Notes: generated by a model from the sequence alone, not told the origin. Positions 1-9,992 are shown, numbered from the stretch's first letter. The stretch: DNA of 64,000 nt from Atopostipes suicloacalis DSM 15692 (GCF_900129085.1 NZ_FQUF01000005.1:37425-101424), one strand, 5' to 3'. Program-made: numbers and translations.

Positions 1-1
1 A

Positions 2-1393
2 CATGAAATAGAAGAAGCACGTCAGCTTGCTGAGTATGTAAATGAACAAAATGAAGAGCGGAAAAAAATTGTCGACGAAATAACAGTTGATGTGTTAAAT
101 AAATTAAATCAACAAGAAGATGCAGAAGTGGTTGTACTTGCAGATGAACATTGGCATCCAGGAGTTCTAGGAATCGTAGCTAGTCGGGTGGTAGAAAAAA
201 CACATAAAGCCACACTACTTTTTACGATTGATTCGGACACGGGGATAGCTAAAGGATCAGGGCGTAGCATTCCTTCTGTTAATTTATATGAAGCGCTTTT
301 AGAAATTGAGGATTTATTTACACAATTCGGTGGTCATCATATGGCTGCGGGGATGAGCGCAGAAGTGGATCAATTACCTTATATTTATAAAGGATTAGCT
401 GAGTATATAAGCCAATTAGAAACAACAGACAGTTATCAAGAAGTTGATGCCTATATTCCTATAAAAGATTTATCGATTGATTCAATAAAAGAATTAGATC
501 AGTTAAGACCTTTTGGAACAGATAATAGTAAACCAATCATTGCCTGTACTGAAGTTAATGTACTAGAAAAAAGAAAAGTAGGAGCAGAAGGTGACCATTT
601 AAAACTATTAGTGGGTCAAGAAAATCACCAATTGGATATTATTTCTTTTCAAAATGGAAAAGTAAGCGATGTGTTATATGAACAACAAGTAATTTCTGTT
701 GCAGGATATGTAGAAGTGAATGAGTGGAATGGCTTTTCTAAACCACAAATGCAAATGCTTGATATTCAACTTCCAGGTCCAGCTATTATTGATCAGAGAA
801 CGAGCGAATTAACAAAAGATCATTTTAAACAGCAAGCCGCAGATTATATCTTTTTTAATAAAAATCTATATGATAAAGCACAAACTTTGATTCCTGATTC
901 TTCTCGAGCAATTTTACTTGAAACGGAAGAAGAAGCACTCGCTTATAAAGCGATTCAAGAGATGATTATTGTGGATTGTCCGTTGTCTATCCGTCAATTC
1001 AAAGAAACCATTTCAGGAAATATCGATTTTGTTGTTCGATGTTTTTTCTATAAAAAGAATCATTATTACTTAATGGGCTTACCCAGTCGAGAGGATTTTG
1101 CGAAAACATATAAATATTTTGCAAAACATAAAAATATTGATTTACAAAATGAAGGGCACCTCTTAGTTCAACAATTAAACATGGAAAGTGCGAAAGTATT
1201 TTTGATAGTTAAAGTGTTTTTAGAGGCAAAGTTTGTTATAATCAATAATGGTATATTAAATATAATAAACAGTCCAGAAAAGAAAGATCTTCAAAAAACT
1301 AAAACTTTTTTAGAGACAAAACAACAAATAGCAGCAGAAGAGTTATTTCTTTATAGTTCATTTAAAGAAATCATTCTTTCAATTAGTAAATAA
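2..1393 (+). CDS. recJ: Single-stranded-DNA-specific exonuclease RecJ, 3' part (5' end outside window)
   Basis: The reading frame is open from the first bases of the window, so the gene starts upstream; the GTG near base 92 is an internal codon. RecJ is the 5'-3' single-strand DNA exonuclease of recombination and mismatch repair. The visible part begins near the end of the catalytic core and contains the DHHA1 motif GGHHMAAGM (from base 329), followed by an OB-fold region (about bases 430-780) and a long C-terminal domain of the kind found in Firmicute RecJ. It ends 48 bases before apt, the usual recJ-apt pairing of this group. The missing N-terminal half carries the DHH metal-binding motifs, so integrity of the whole gene cannot be judged. 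Confidence 0.95.
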   Translation, partial: HEIEEARQLAEYVNEQNEERKKIVDEITVDVLNKLNQQEDAEVVVLADEHWHPGVLGIVASRVVEKTHKATLLFTIDSDTGIAKGSGRSIPSVNLYEALLEIEDLFTQFGGHHMAAGMSAEVDQLPYIYKGLAEYISQLETTDSYQEVDAYIPIKDLSIDSIKELDQLRPFGTDNSKPIIACTEVNVLEKRKVGAEGDHLKLLVGQENHQLDIISFQNGKVSDVLYEQQVISVAGYVEVNEWNGFSKPQMQMLDIQLPGPAIIDQRTSELTKDHFKQQAADYIFFNKNLYDKAQTLIPDSSRAILLETEEEALAYKAIQEMIIVDCPLSIRQFKETISGNIDFVVRCFFYKKNHYYLMGLPSREDFAKTYKYFAKHKNIDLQNEGHLLVQQLNMESAKVFLIVKVFLEAKFVIINNGILNIINSPEKKDLQKTKTFLETKQQIAAEELFLYSSFKEIILSISK

Positions 1394-1441
1394 TTATTTT
1401 GTTTATTTATTGTGAAACTATTTATAACGAGGAGAAAACAA

Positions 1442-1954
1442 ATGGATTTAAGTAAATATATTGCTTCAGTACCAGATTATCCTGAAAAGGGAATTACTTT
1501 TAGAGATATTTCCCCTTTGATGGCTGATGGCGATGCATACCGTTACGCAACAGAACAAATTGCAAACTATGCGAAGGATAAGAATGTGGATGTAATCATA
1601 GGGCCTGAAGCTCGCGGCTTTATTGTAGGTTGTCCAGTAGCTTATGCGCTTGGCGTGGGTTTTGCTCCAGCTCGAAAAAAAGGAAAATTGCCCCGTGAAA
1701 CGGTCGAAGTAACTTATGGATTAGAATATGGAGAAGACACCCTTCAATTGCATAAAGATGCAATTCAGCCGGGTCAAAGAGTGTTGGTTGTTGATGATTT
1801 ATTAGCAACAGGGGGAACTTTAGCGGCAACGATCGAGCTTATTGAAAAGCTAGGCGGAGAAGTAGTGGGGACTGCTTTCCTTATTGAATTACTTGAGTTA
1901 AAAGGACGAGAAAAAATAAAAGGGTACTATATTTATTCCCTATTGAAATATTAG
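1442..1954 (+). CDS. apt: Adenine phosphoribosyltransferase
   Basis: Salvages adenine to AMP using PRPP, in the cytosol. The 170-residue protein has the type I PRTase PRPP-binding motif [13 protein letters not shown] at about residues 114-126 and the Apt-specific IGPEARGF segment near residue 50. I start it at the ATG at 1442, which has a GAGGAG ribosome site 6-7 bases upstream; a GTG 30 bases earlier in frame would add ten atypical residues and has no such site. It follows recJ closely, so the two are probably cotranscribed. A strong hairpin terminator separates it from the convergent lexA. Confidence 0.97.
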   Translation: MDLSKYIASVPDYPEKGITFRDISPLMADGDAYRYATEQIANYAKDKNVDVIIGPEARGFIVGCPVAYALGVGFAPARKKGKLPRETVEVTYGLEYGEDTLQLHKDAIQPGQRVLVVDDLLATGGTLAATIELIEKLGGEVVGTAFLIELLELKGREKIKGYYIYSLLKY

Positions 1955-1957
1955 ACA

Positions 1958-2014
1958 AAAAAACCTTAAGTGGTTGAAAAGATTTTTTTCTTTTCAATCC
2001 ACTTAAGGTTTTTA
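1958..2014. terminator. Bidirectional intrinsic terminator between apt and lexA
   Basis: About 23 paired bases with a single-base bulge (arm AAAAACCTTAAGTGG...GAAAAG) around a T-rich loop. A-runs on the left and T-runs on the right allow it to work for both convergent genes. Confidence 0.9.
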
Positions 2015-2023
2015 ATATACGAA

Positions 2024-2659
2024 TTAATAAACATGCGTACGGTAAAGAGAAATGACTCTACCAAGTATTTTAACATCTGGCAAAATAATAGGGTCAAGTT
2101 CATCATTTTCAGGCTGTAAACGAATATGTGAGGTTTCTTTATAAAATCTCTTACATGTTGCCTCGTCTTCCTGTGTCATTGCAATGACTACATCTCCATT
2201 ATTGGCTGTTTCTTGTCTTTTGACAATGACTAAATCGCCATCCAATATTCCAGTATTAATCATACTATCTCCTCGGATAGTTAACATAAATAAATCATCG
2301 GCATTATATTGAATATGATCAGGAGTTGGAAAGAAATCTGTAGCTTCTTCTACAGCCAGAATAGGTTCTCCTGCGGTAACGACTCCTAATAAAGGAATCT
2401 GTCCTGAGTTTTGATTAATTCCTAACTTGTTGAGCCCATCTTCAGTCAATTCAATTGCACGAGGTTTTGATCGGTCACGAATAATAAAACCCTGATCTTC
2501 CAAGCGGGACAGATGACCATGTACAGTAGATGTAGAAGCTAACCCTGTTGCATTACATATTTCACGAACAGTTGGGGGATAACCACGATCTGAAACTTCT
2601 TCATGTATAAACATTAAAATTTCGTGCTGCTTCTCTCCTTTTCGACCTCTTTTTGCCAT
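2024..2659 (-). CDS. lexA: SOS response transcriptional repressor LexA
   Basis: Represses DNA-damage genes and cleaves itself when RecA filaments form. The 211-residue protein has an N-terminal winged helix (residues 1-70, KPRAIEL at the end), the Ala96-Gly97 self-cleavage site in VVTAGEPIL, and the Ser132 (GDSM) and Lys170 (ATCKRF) catalytic dyad of the S24 peptidase domain. It is divergent from a ynzC-like gene, and two LexA boxes lie in between. One box overlaps the -35 element of the lexA promoter, so autoregulation is expected. Start ATG has a GGTG-type ribosome site (AAAGAGGTGTTTTC on the minus strand). Confidence 0.98.
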   Translation of the reverse strand: MAKRGRKGEKQHEILMFIHEEVSDRGYPPTVREICNATGLASTSTVHGHLSRLEDQGFIIRDRSKPRAIELTEDGLNKLGINQNSGQIPLLGVVTAGEPILAVEEATDFFPTPDHIQYNADDLFMLTIRGDSMINTGILDGDLVIVKRQETANNGDVVIAMTQEDEATCKRFYKETSHIRLQPENDELDPIILPDVKILGRVISLYRTHVY

Positions 2660-2709
2660 GAAAACACCTCTTTATTTCATTAATATTCTAATTAATAAGT
2701 TCATAAATT

Positions 2710-2738
2710 ATTATAGCATATGAAATTAGGAGATTCAA
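2710..2738 (-). promoter_or_regulatory. lexA promoter
   Basis: On the minus strand, -35 TTGAAT (2733-2738) and -10 TATAAT (2710-2715) are separated by exactly 17 bases. The -35 box shares its upstream bases with LexA box 1, which gives a simple repression geometry. Confidence 0.85.
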
Positions 2739-2749
2739 ACGTTTGTTCG
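2736..2749. promoter_or_regulatory. LexA box 1 (lexA/ynzC intergenic)
   Basis: Read on the minus strand it is CGAACAAACGTTTG, close to the Gram-positive LexA consensus CGAAC-N4-GTTYG. It overlaps the -35 element of the lexA promoter. Confidence 0.85.
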
Positions 2750-2751
2750 TA

Positions 2752-2765
2752 GAAATGTATGTTCG
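2752..2765. promoter_or_regulatory. LexA box 2, half-conserved
   Basis: GAAATGTATGTTCG: the right half-site GTTCG is perfect, the left half is degenerate. It lies two bases from box 1 and resembles the box upstream of the Y-family polymerase (CGAATGTATGTTTG). It is probably a weaker cooperative site. Confidence 0.55.
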
Positions 2766-2904
2766 TATTCCTTAAGTTATTCAATTACTATTATTTTTGT
2801 GAAAGTGTTTTATTTATTTGAGATTAATGCTTTTTCATGCTAGTTATTTCTCAAAGTATTTGGTAAGATTAGAGACGTAGTAATTTTAAAGGAGCTGAAT
2901 TAAA

Positions 2905-3144
2905 TTGTCAGAAGAATTAATTAATAAAATTAATGCTCTTGCTCAGAAAAGTAAAGAAGAAGGATTAACTGAAAGTGAAAAAGAAGAACAAAAGAAATTA
3001 AGAGAAGAATATTTAGAGTTAATTCGAGGACAAGTTAAAAGTCATTTAGCGGGAATAAAAATAGTAGACGAAGAAGGTAATGACGTTACTCCCAAAAAGG
3101 CTAAAGAGTTAAAGAAAAATAAAAATAATAACAATAATGTTTAA
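2905..3144 (+). CDS. ynzC: DUF896 family protein (YnzC-like)
   Basis: A 79-residue, highly charged protein of the DUF896 (UPF0291) family: two helices with the [17 protein letters not shown] segment, then [20 protein letters not shown] and a short asparagine-rich tail. The molecular role is not established. In Bacillus subtilis the ynzC gene is the third gene of the LexA-controlled yneA-yneB-ynzC operon next to lexA. Here it stands alone opposite lexA and shares the LexA-box region, so damage induction is likely (inference). TTG start with AAAGGAG 10 bases upstream. tkt follows 20 bases downstream. Confidence 0.88.
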   Translation: MSEELINKINALAQKSKEEGLTESEKEEQKKLREEYLELIRGQVKSHLAGIKIVDEEGNDVTPKKAKELKKNKNNNNNV

Positions 3145-3164
3145 ATAATGAAAGGATTGAAAGA

Positions 3165-5162
3165 ATGTTTGATAAAACAGATCAATTAGCAGTAGATTCA
3201 ATTCGTACTTTAAGTATAGATGCCGTTGAAGCGGCTAATTCAGGCCACCCGGGTTTACCTATGGGGGCAGCACCAATGGCTTATGCATTGTGGGCCAAGC
3301 ACTATAAAACGAATCCGAAAAGCTCACAGTGGTTTAACCGCGACCGCTTTATTTTATCTGCGGGACATGGTTCAGCCATGTTATATAGCTTACTTCATTT
3401 ATCCGGTTTTGATGTTTCGATAGAGGACTTGAAAGATTTTCGTCAATTAGGAAGTAAAATGCCAGGACATCCAGAGGTTCATTTAACAGATGGAGTTGAA
3501 GCGACGACTGGGCCATTAGGTCAAGGTTTCGCAAACGGTGTAGGAATGGCGATGGCAGAAGCTCATCTTGCAGCCACTTACAATAAAGAAGACTTTCCTG
3601 TTGTTGATCACTATACATACGTTTTAGCCAGTGATGGTGATTTACAAGAAGGAATTTCCCATGAAGCAGCAAGTCTAGCCGGTCATTTGAAATTAGGAAA
3701 ATTGATTGTTTTATATGACTCTAACGATGTTCAATTGGATGGACCGACAAACAAAGCATTCAGTGAAGATATCCAAAAACGATTCGAAGCTTATGGATGG
3801 GACCACAGCTATGTAGAAGATGGCAATGATTTAGAAGCAATAAATGAAGCTATCGATGCAGCTAAAAATGTGACCGCTAAACCAACTATTATTGAAGTTC
3901 GAACGGAAATTGGTTATGGTGCGCCAAATGCTGGAACATCAGCTGTACATGGAGCCCCCCTTGGAACAGAAGGAACAGAAACGGCCAAGAAAAATTATAA
4001 TTGGACCCATGAAGCCTTTGAAGTACCGGAAGAAGTTTATACTCGCTTCAAGGAAAATATAATTGATAAAGGGACACAAGCAGAAGAAAAATGGGAAAAG
4101 CTAGTCGAAGAATATGTGAATAAATACCCTGAACTCGGAGAAGAATTTAAATTAGCTTTATCTGGAGAGCTTCCAGAAAATTGGGAAGATAACTTGCCAA
4201 GTTATGAAGAAAATCAAGATGGACCAGCTAGTCGTGAAACTAGTGGGGAAGTTTTAAACGCTATTGCTGAAGTCGTTCCTAACTTTTGGGGAGGATCAGC
4301 CGATCTATCTGGATCCAATAAAACGATGATTGATGATGTAGGTGATTTTGCGCCAGATCACTACGAAGGAAAGAACATTTGGTACGGAGTGCGTGAACAT
4401 GCGATGGCTTCTGCCTTAAATGGGATTTTACTTCATGGCGGAACGAAATCCTTTGTATCGACTTTCTTTGTTTTCTCTGATTATTTACGCCCAGCGGTTC
4501 GTTTAGCAGCACTCTCTGAAATTCCAGCCATTTATGTATTAACTCATGACTCTGTAGCTGTGGGTGAAGATGGACCAACGCACGAACCGATCGAACAATT
4601 ATCTAGTTATCGAGGAATGCCAAATGTAACGATGATGCGACCAGCGGATGCGAACGAAGTTGCGGCAGCATGGAAAGTGGCCTTAGAGTCTAAAAACCGT
4701 CCGACCTTATTGGCTCTAACGCGTCAAAATCTACCGGTACTCCCGAATACAGAAAAGCTCGCATTAGAAAATGTTGAAAAAGGAGCTTACGTGTTGTCTC
4801 CAGCAGAAGGAGACGCGGAAGGCTTGCTTCTAGCTACAGGATCTGAAGTGCAATTAGCTGTTAGCGCACAAAAAGAATTGCGTGAAAAAGGACATGACGT
4901 AGCAGTTGTTTCTATGCCAAGTTTTGAGTTGTTTGAGTTACAATCTGAAGAATATAAAGAATCTGTTTTACCAAAAGATCTTACAAAGCGTGTAGCGATT
5001 GAAATGGGTGCACCATTTGGTTGGGATCGTTATGCAGGGACAGATGGAAAGATTATGGCGATTAATCGCTTTGGCGCAAGTGGTAAAGGCGAGGAAGTTA
5101 TTGAACACTTAGGATTTACCGTAGAGAATGTTGTTGATGAATATTTATCTTTAAATCGTTAA
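3165..5162 (+). CDS. tkt: Transketolase
   Basis: Thiamine-diphosphate enzyme of the pentose phosphate pathway that transfers two-carbon units between sugar phosphates. The 665-residue length is normal. Visible motifs are the substrate/cofactor segment GHGSAMLY near residue 67, the ThDP-binding DGDLQEG...N region (about residues 155-185), the catalytic glutamate in [12 protein letters not shown] near residue 410, and the C-terminal transketolase domain. ATG start with AAAGGA upstream. It probably reads through from the ynzC-like gene and ends at a hairpin terminator. Confidence 0.98.
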   Translation: MFDKTDQLAVDSIRTLSIDAVEAANSGHPGLPMGAAPMAYALWAKHYKTNPKSSQWFNRDRFILSAGHGSAMLYSLLHLSGFDVSIEDLKDFRQLGSKMPGHPEVHLTDGVEATTGPLGQGFANGVGMAMAEAHLAATYNKEDFPVVDHYTYVLASDGDLQEGISHEAASLAGHLKLGKLIVLYDSNDVQLDGPTNKAFSEDIQKRFEAYGWDHSYVEDGNDLEAINEAIDAAKNVTAKPTIIEVRTEIGYGAPNAGTSAVHGAPLGTEGTETAKKNYNWTHEAFEVPEEVYTRFKENIIDKGTQAEEKWEKLVEEYVNKYPELGEEFKLALSGELPENWEDNLPSYEENQDGPASRETSGEVLNAIAEVVPNFWGGSADLSGSNKTMIDDVGDFAPDHYEGKNIWYGVREHAMASALNGILLHGGTKSFVSTFFVFSDYLRPAVRLAALSEIPAIYVLTHDSVAVGEDGPTHEPIEQLSSYRGMPNVTMMRPADANEVAAAWKVALESKNRPTLLALTRQNLPVLPNTEKLALENVEKGAYVLSPAEGDAEGLLLATGSEVQLAVSAQKELREKGHDVAVVSMPSFELFELQSEEYKESVLPKDLTKRVAIEMGAPFGWDRYAGTDGKIMAINRFGASGKGEEVIEHLGFTVENVVDEYLSLNR

Positions 5163-5199
5163 TCCATCATCTTTAAATAATACGATGAAAAGAATGATG

Positions 5200-5226
5200 A
5201 ACAGCTGACTTTTTGTCAGCTGTTTT
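5200..5226 (+). terminator. tkt terminator
   Basis: Ten-base-pair stem (AACAGCTGAC and its complement) with a short T-rich loop, followed by TTTT. Confidence 0.85.
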
Positions 5227-5306
5227 ACATTCTGTTATTCTTAGCCATTTAAATTGTTGAGGTTAGATAAATATGAGATAAATTTAATCTGTCTTCGTTT
5301 TATGGT

Positions 5307-5334
5307 TTTACTTTCGATTCATTTTAGGTAAAAT
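5307..5334 (+). promoter_or_regulatory. Candidate yneF promoter
   Basis: -35 TTTACT (5307-5312), 16-base spacer, -10 TAAAAT (5329-5334), about 55 bases before the yneF start and downstream of the tkt terminator. Confidence 0.55.
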
Positions 5335-5389
5335 AGTAGTTGTGTATAAATTGAAAGATTTAAATAATAGAAGATTGGAGTGAAGAAAT

Positions 5390-5626
5390 ATGAAATTAGG
5401 TTTAGCAATATTTCTAATTATATTGGCATTAGTTGGTGGTTTAGCAGCTGGATTTTTCCTTGCACGTCGTTACATGATAAAGTATTTTGAAGAAAATCCA
5501 CCGATTGATGAAACAATGATACGTACAATGATGCTTTCAATGGGGCAAAAACCATCTGAACGAAAAATCAACCAAATGGTTAGTCAGATGAAAGGGCAAG
5601 CTAAGAACAAAAATAAAAATAAGTAA
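5390..5626 (+). CDS. yneF: YneF family membrane protein (UPF0154)
   Basis: A 78-residue protein with one N-terminal transmembrane helix (residues 2-24, [20 protein letters not shown]) and a conserved cytoplasmic part, [20 protein letters not shown]...[17 protein letters not shown]. This matches the UPF0154/YneF family, whose function is unknown. Its position after tkt matches the Bacillus lexA-tkt-yneF neighbourhood. GGAG ribosome site upstream of ATG. It is followed by its own hairpin. Confidence 0.9.
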   Translation: MKLGLAIFLIILALVGGLAAGFFLARRYMIKYFEENPPIDETMIRTMMLSMGQKPSERKINQMVSQMKGQAKNKNKNK

Positions 5627-5632
5627 TCTAAG

Positions 5633-5674
5633 AACGAACAGTCATTTAACTTTTAAAAGCTGTTCGTTTCTTTG
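5633..5674 (+). terminator. yneF terminator
   Basis: Nine-base-pair stem (AACGAACAG with complement) and an 18-base loop, followed by a broken T-run. Confidence 0.65.
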
Positions 5675-5714
5675 AATTTAAAAAACAAATAGCCAAATAA
5701 GAGTAGGTGTATGG

Positions 5715-7475
5715 ATGGGAATATATAAGAAACTAAGTTGGTTTTTTAAGGATAAATGGAAATCTTATTTCATTGCAATTATCGCTTTATTGTTTGTAGC
5801 CATCTTGCAGTTGATTCCTCCACGTATTATTGGCGTGGTCATAGATGAAATTGCAACGGATGTGATTACAACAAACTCGTTAATGAGGTGGTTAGTCATC
5901 TTAGTTTTAACGGCAGTTGCTCAATATGCTTTACGTTATGTATGGCGTGTAAATATATGGGGAAATGCTCAAAGATTAGAAAAAATTATGAGAAACCGCT
6001 TATATAAACATTTTACAGAAATGGATAGCGAATTTTACCAGAAATATCGTACGGGAGATTTAATGGCACATGCTACCAATGATTTAAGAGCTTTACGTAT
6101 GGTGGCCGGTGGTGGGATAGTCACAATGGCAGATTCTTTAAGTATTACTGTGATTACTATAACTGCTATGTTTGTAGTTGTTGATTGGCGTCTAACATTG
6201 TTGGCGATTATACCTTTGCCTTTCTTAGCGGTAGCTTCTAGGTATCTAGGAAGAATGTTACACACTCGTTTTCGAGGTGCACAAGATGCTTTCTCACAAA
6301 TGAATAACAAAGTACAAGAAAGTTTACAAGGAATTAAACGAATTAAAACATTTGGCCAAGAAAAAGAAGACATCGAAGAATTTCATGAACAAACAGATAA
6401 TATAGTCGCCAAAAATAGAGAAGTTTATAAAATAGATTCGTTATTTGATCCTGTTTTAGATTTAATTATCGGGAGCTCTTATGTGATTGCTATCATTGTT
6501 GGTGGACATTTAATTTTAGATATGGAAATCTCAGTGGGAGAATTTGTTACTTTTATCAGTTACATAGGAATGTTGGTTTGGCCAATGTTTGCAATTGGAC
6601 GTCTTTTTAATATTATCGAAAGAGGTTCAGCAAGTTATGAACGGATTGAATTATTATTAAGTGAAAAGTCAGCGATTGTCGAAAGAAAAGGTGCTGCTAA
6701 TGAACCGCCTGCAGGTGATATTGAGTTTAAGGTGGATTCATTTAAGTATCCAAACAGTGAAGAAGTTGCCTTAAAAGATGTTTCTTTTAATATAAAGAAA
6801 GGAAATACTTTAGGGATTGTCGGAAAAACCGGGGCAGGAAAAACAAGTATCTTAAAACTTTTATTGCGTGATTATGATCATTATGACGGCGAAATAAAAT
6901 TTGGTGATAACGATATTCGAAACTATACATTGGATGCTTTATTGCAAAGCATTGGTTATGTACCACAGGATACCTTTCTATTTTCCACGTCTATTCGAGA
7001 CAATATTCGCTTCAGTGATCCTACTCTTTCACAAGAAAAAGTTGAAATTGCTGCAAAAATATCAGACATTCACGATGATATTGTGTCAATGCCAAATGGC
7101 TATGATACACAAACAGGTGAACGAGGGGTGTCTCTTTCAGGGGGACAAAAACAACGTGTGTCTATAGCTCGTGCGTTAATCAAAAACCCTGAACTCATGA
7201 TATTGGATGATTCTTTGTCTGCTGTCGATGCAAAAACGGAAGAAGAGATTCTTCGAGGATTAAAAGAATTAAGAGAAGATCAAACGACAATTATTGTTGC
7301 TCATCGTATTAGTTCTTTAATGCATGCGGATGAAATCATCGTACTGGATGAAGGAAAGATTACTGAACGTGGGACACATGAAGAGCTAATCGAACAAAAT
7401 GGTTGGTACAATGAAATGTACAATAAACAACAATTAGAACAAAAGATACCTGAACTTGGGGAGGAAGGTGAGTAG
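5715..7475 (+). CDS. Heterodimeric multidrug ABC exporter, subunit 1 (LmrC/YheI-like)
   Basis: Half-transporter of 586 residues: a six-helix membrane domain (about 1-310) followed by one nucleotide-binding domain. The Walker A is GKTGAGKTS, the signature LSGGQKQR is canonical, but the Walker B is MILDDSLSAVD, with Asp in place of the catalytic Glu. This is the degenerate-site pattern of LmrC, BmrC and TM287, whose partner supplies the second half. The partner gene starts two bases downstream. Probably exports drugs or lipophilic compounds (family knowledge; substrate unknown). I chose the ATG with AGGTG just upstream; an earlier out-of-frame ATG stops after five codons. Confidence 0.92.
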   Translation: MGIYKKLSWFFKDKWKSYFIAIIALLFVAILQLIPPRIIGVVIDEIATDVITTNSLMRWLVILVLTAVAQYALRYVWRVNIWGNAQRLEKIMRNRLYKHFTEMDSEFYQKYRTGDLMAHATNDLRALRMVAGGGIVTMADSLSITVITITAMFVVVDWRLTLLAIIPLPFLAVASRYLGRMLHTRFRGAQDAFSQMNNKVQESLQGIKRIKTFGQEKEDIEEFHEQTDNIVAKNREVYKIDSLFDPVLDLIIGSSYVIAIIVGGHLILDMEISVGEFVTFISYIGMLVWPMFAIGRLFNIIERGSASYERIELLLSEKSAIVERKGAANEPPAGDIEFKVDSFKYPNSEEVALKDVSFNIKKGNTLGIVGKTGAGKTSILKLLLRDYDHYDGEIKFGDNDIRNYTLDALLQSIGYVPQDTFLFSTSIRDNIRFSDPTLSQEKVEIAAKISDIHDDIVSMPNGYDTQTGERGVSLSGGQKQRVSIARALIKNPELMILDDSLSAVDAKTEEEILRGLKELREDQTTIIVAHRISSLMHADEIIVLDEGKITERGTHEELIEQNGWYNEMYNKQQLEQKIPELGEEGE

Positions 7476-7477
7476 AC

Positions 7478-9283
7478 ATGGAAAATAACGTTGAAGATGA
7501 GTCACAATATCGTTCAATACCAATAAAAGAACAAATGGTTACTTTAAAGCGAATATTAAAGTTTATTAAACCATATATTAAACAATTCGCAGCCGCTATT
7601 TTTCTTGTCATCTTTCTAGCAGTAGTTAATGCGGTTCAACCGCGTATCATTCAAACATTTATTGATGATTATTTAGCTACAGGAACAGCTACTCGTTCAA
7701 CTGCTGTTATGTTTGGTGCTATTTATTTTGGATTGACTCTTGTAAAGGCTATTGTTACCTTTTTTGAGCTTTATTTATTTAATACAGCTTCAGAAAAAAC
7801 GATTCAAAATGTAAGAAATCAACTATTTGCTAAAGTTCATCGTTTAGGTATGAAATTTTTTGATAATACTTCTACAGGCTGGATTGTTACCCGAGTAACC
7901 AATGACACTGAGGCGTTAAAAGATTTTTGGAATGTTTTATTAAATATTGTCCAAAGTTTATTAAGTATTTTAACTACGTTTGGGGCAATGCTTTTGTTAG
8001 ATTGGAAAGTTTCCCTATGGATATTAGCTTTTGTACCTATATTGATTGTTGTTACTCGCTTTTATCAAGTGTATAGTTCTAAAACTTACTCTGAAATGAA
8101 AAGTAAAAACAGTATGTTAAATACACAATTAGCTGAATCGATTAATGGAATGCCTATTATTCAACAATTTAGACAAGAGAAACGGATGATTAATGAGTTT
8201 GAGGAAGTGAATGATTCTTATTTTCAATCAAACTTCTCAATGACTAGAATAAATGCTATTTTATTAAGTCCAATTATTAATTTGCTTTATACAATAGCTA
8301 TTGTCGCTATTCTTGGCTTATTTGGTTATGATGCCTTACAAGGATCGGTTGAGATTGGTGTAATTTATGCCTTTACCTCCTATGTTAACTTATTCTTTCA
8401 GCCATTAACTCGTTTGATGGATAATCTAAGTCTCTTTCAAGATGGGGTAATCTCAAGTAGTAGAATATTAAATGTAATGGATGATGAAACCTATAATCCA
8501 CAACAAGAAGACACACAAGATTTAAAAATCAGTGATGCAAAAATCGAATTTAAAGACGTCACTTTTTCATATGATGATGAACATGATGTTTTAAAAAATA
8601 TTTCATTTATAGTAAATCCCGGTGAAACAGTTGCCTTAGTCGGTCACACTGGAAGTGGTAAATCTTCGATCATTAATATTCTATCGCGCTTTTATGAATT
8701 TCAAGAGGGTGAAATTTTAATTGATGATCAATCTATTAAAAAATATCCAATGGAAGAGCTTCGAAATGAAATTGGCTTAGTTCTGCAAGATTCCTTTATG
8801 TTTTATGGAACGATTAAAGACAATATTCGTTTACTCGATGACTCCATTACGGATGAAGAAATTATCCGAGCAGCTCAATTTGTTCAAGCGGACCGTTTTA
8901 TTGAAAAATTACCAGGAAAATATGACCATAAAGTAGTAGAGCGTGGAGCGGGCTTTTCAAGTGGAGAGAAACAATTATTATCATTTGCTAGCACTATCGT
9001 AAAAGATCCAAAAATTTTAATTTTAGATGAAGCAACCGCGAATATTGATACTGAAACAGAAGTATTGATTCAAGAAGGTTTAAATCGAATGCGTGAAGGC
9101 CGCACAACTTTGGCTATTGCACATCGATTATCCACCATTCGTGATGCAGATCAAATTCTCGTCTTAGAAGACGGAGAAATTGTAGAGCGTGGAACGCACG
9201 AAGAATTAATTAAGCTTGGTGGACGTTACAGTGAAATGTATGAGCTACAAAACTTAGGATATACTCGTTCGTCTCATAAATAA
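7478..9283 (+). CDS. Heterodimeric multidrug ABC exporter, subunit 2 (LmrD/YheH-like)
   Basis: Half-transporter of 601 residues: an N-terminal cytosolic extension (about 35 residues), six membrane helices, then an NBD with Walker A GHTGSGKSS and a normal Walker B LILDEATANID. Its ABC signature is FSSGEKQL rather than LSGGQ. In the dimer this signature faces the degenerate Walker B of subunit 1, so one ATP site is consensus and one is degenerate, as in LmrCD and BmrCD. Starts two bases after subunit 1 with AAGGTGAG; clearly one operon ending at a strong terminator. Confidence 0.92.
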   Translation: MENNVEDESQYRSIPIKEQMVTLKRILKFIKPYIKQFAAAIFLVIFLAVVNAVQPRIIQTFIDDYLATGTATRSTAVMFGAIYFGLTLVKAIVTFFELYLFNTASEKTIQNVRNQLFAKVHRLGMKFFDNTSTGWIVTRVTNDTEALKDFWNVLLNIVQSLLSILTTFGAMLLLDWKVSLWILAFVPILIVVTRFYQVYSSKTYSEMKSKNSMLNTQLAESINGMPIIQQFRQEKRMINEFEEVNDSYFQSNFSMTRINAILLSPIINLLYTIAIVAILGLFGYDALQGSVEIGVIYAFTSYVNLFFQPLTRLMDNLSLFQDGVISSSRILNVMDDETYNPQQEDTQDLKISDAKIEFKDVTFSYDDEHDVLKNISFIVNPGETVALVGHTGSGKSSIINILSRFYEFQEGEILIDDQSIKKYPMEELRNEIGLVLQDSFMFYGTIKDNIRLLDDSITDEEIIRAAQFVQADRFIEKLPGKYDHKVVERGAGFSSGEKQLLSFASTIVKDPKILILDEATANIDTETEVLIQEGLNRMREGRTTLAIAHRLSTIRDADQILVLEDGEIVERGTHEELIKLGGRYSEMYELQNLGYTRSSHK

Positions 9284-9294
9284 TTTCGATAAAT

Positions 9295-9331
9295 AAAAAA
9301 ATCCTTGCCTTTTTAAGGCGAGGATTTTTTG
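9295..9331. terminator. Bidirectional terminator after the ABC exporter and plsC
   Basis: Stem AAAAATCCTTGCCTT / AAGGCGAGGATTTTT with a tiny loop and T-run. It serves the exporter operon and the convergent acyltransferase gene. Confidence 0.9.
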
Positions 9332-9928
9332 TTAGTGATTTGAAGACTCGTCAAGTTCACTGAAAGAATCTTGAATGATGTTGGAATAATATTCATTGAT
9401 ATCATCCACTCCTTCAATCTTTCGTTTAACTTCAAAAGGTTCTCCGAATTTTACGGTCGCTTGTTTGCGCATTAATAAATCTTTCATAGTAAGTGGACCA
9501 GAGTAAACAGCTGGAACGATTTTACTTTTTCCTAAACGCGCAATCGTAACTGCTCCACCTTTTAATTCCGTGGAATGGCGGCTACCAGAAGGAAAAATCA
9601 TTACATTTAATTCATCATTTTTTAAATAATTTACTGGTGTTTTAATTGCACTAACTCCTGGTTTGTCGCGATCGACAGGAAAAGCATTCAGATGACGAAT
9701 AATCCAACTTAAAATAGGAATTTTGAATAGTTCTTGTTTTGCCATAAAGGAAAATCTAAATGGATAAGACATTACAGCAATATAAACAGGATCTAAATAA
9801 GTACGATGGGGAGCAACTAGAACGAATTTCCCATCTGTAGGGAGATTTTCTTTACCCACAACTTTAGTTCGCCCGTTTAATATAAATAATAACCCTTTAA
9901 TTAAATTAAATATAAATGTATAAAACAA
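9332..9928 (-). CDS. plsC: 1-acyl-sn-glycerol-3-phosphate acyltransferase
   Basis: Adds the second acyl chain to lysophosphatidic acid, producing phosphatidic acid at the membrane. The 198-residue protein has the HX4D catalytic motif as HRTYLD (about residues 42-47), the FPSGSRH block (a variant of FPEGTRS) and VPAVYSGP, all in the PlsC order, plus a hydrophobic N-terminus. The start is TTG with GAGGTG upstream; an ATG within the ribosome site is out of frame. It supplies phosphatidic acid, the substrate of CdsA encoded 4.4 kb away. Confidence 0.93.
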   Translation of the reverse strand: MFYTFIFNLIKGLLFILNGRTKVVGKENLPTDGKFVLVAPHRTYLDPVYIAVMSYPFRFSFMAKQELFKIPILSWIIRHLNAFPVDRDKPGVSAIKTPVNYLKNDELNVMIFPSGSRHSTELKGGAVTIARLGKSKIVPAVYSGPLTMKDLLMRKQATVKFGEPFEVKRKIEGVDDINEYYSNIIQDSFSELDESSNH

Positions 9929-9992
9929 AACATCACCTCAAGTCAATGATAAAGATAGTATGCTTTAATTTTAATTAGAGTGCAAGTTTTAT

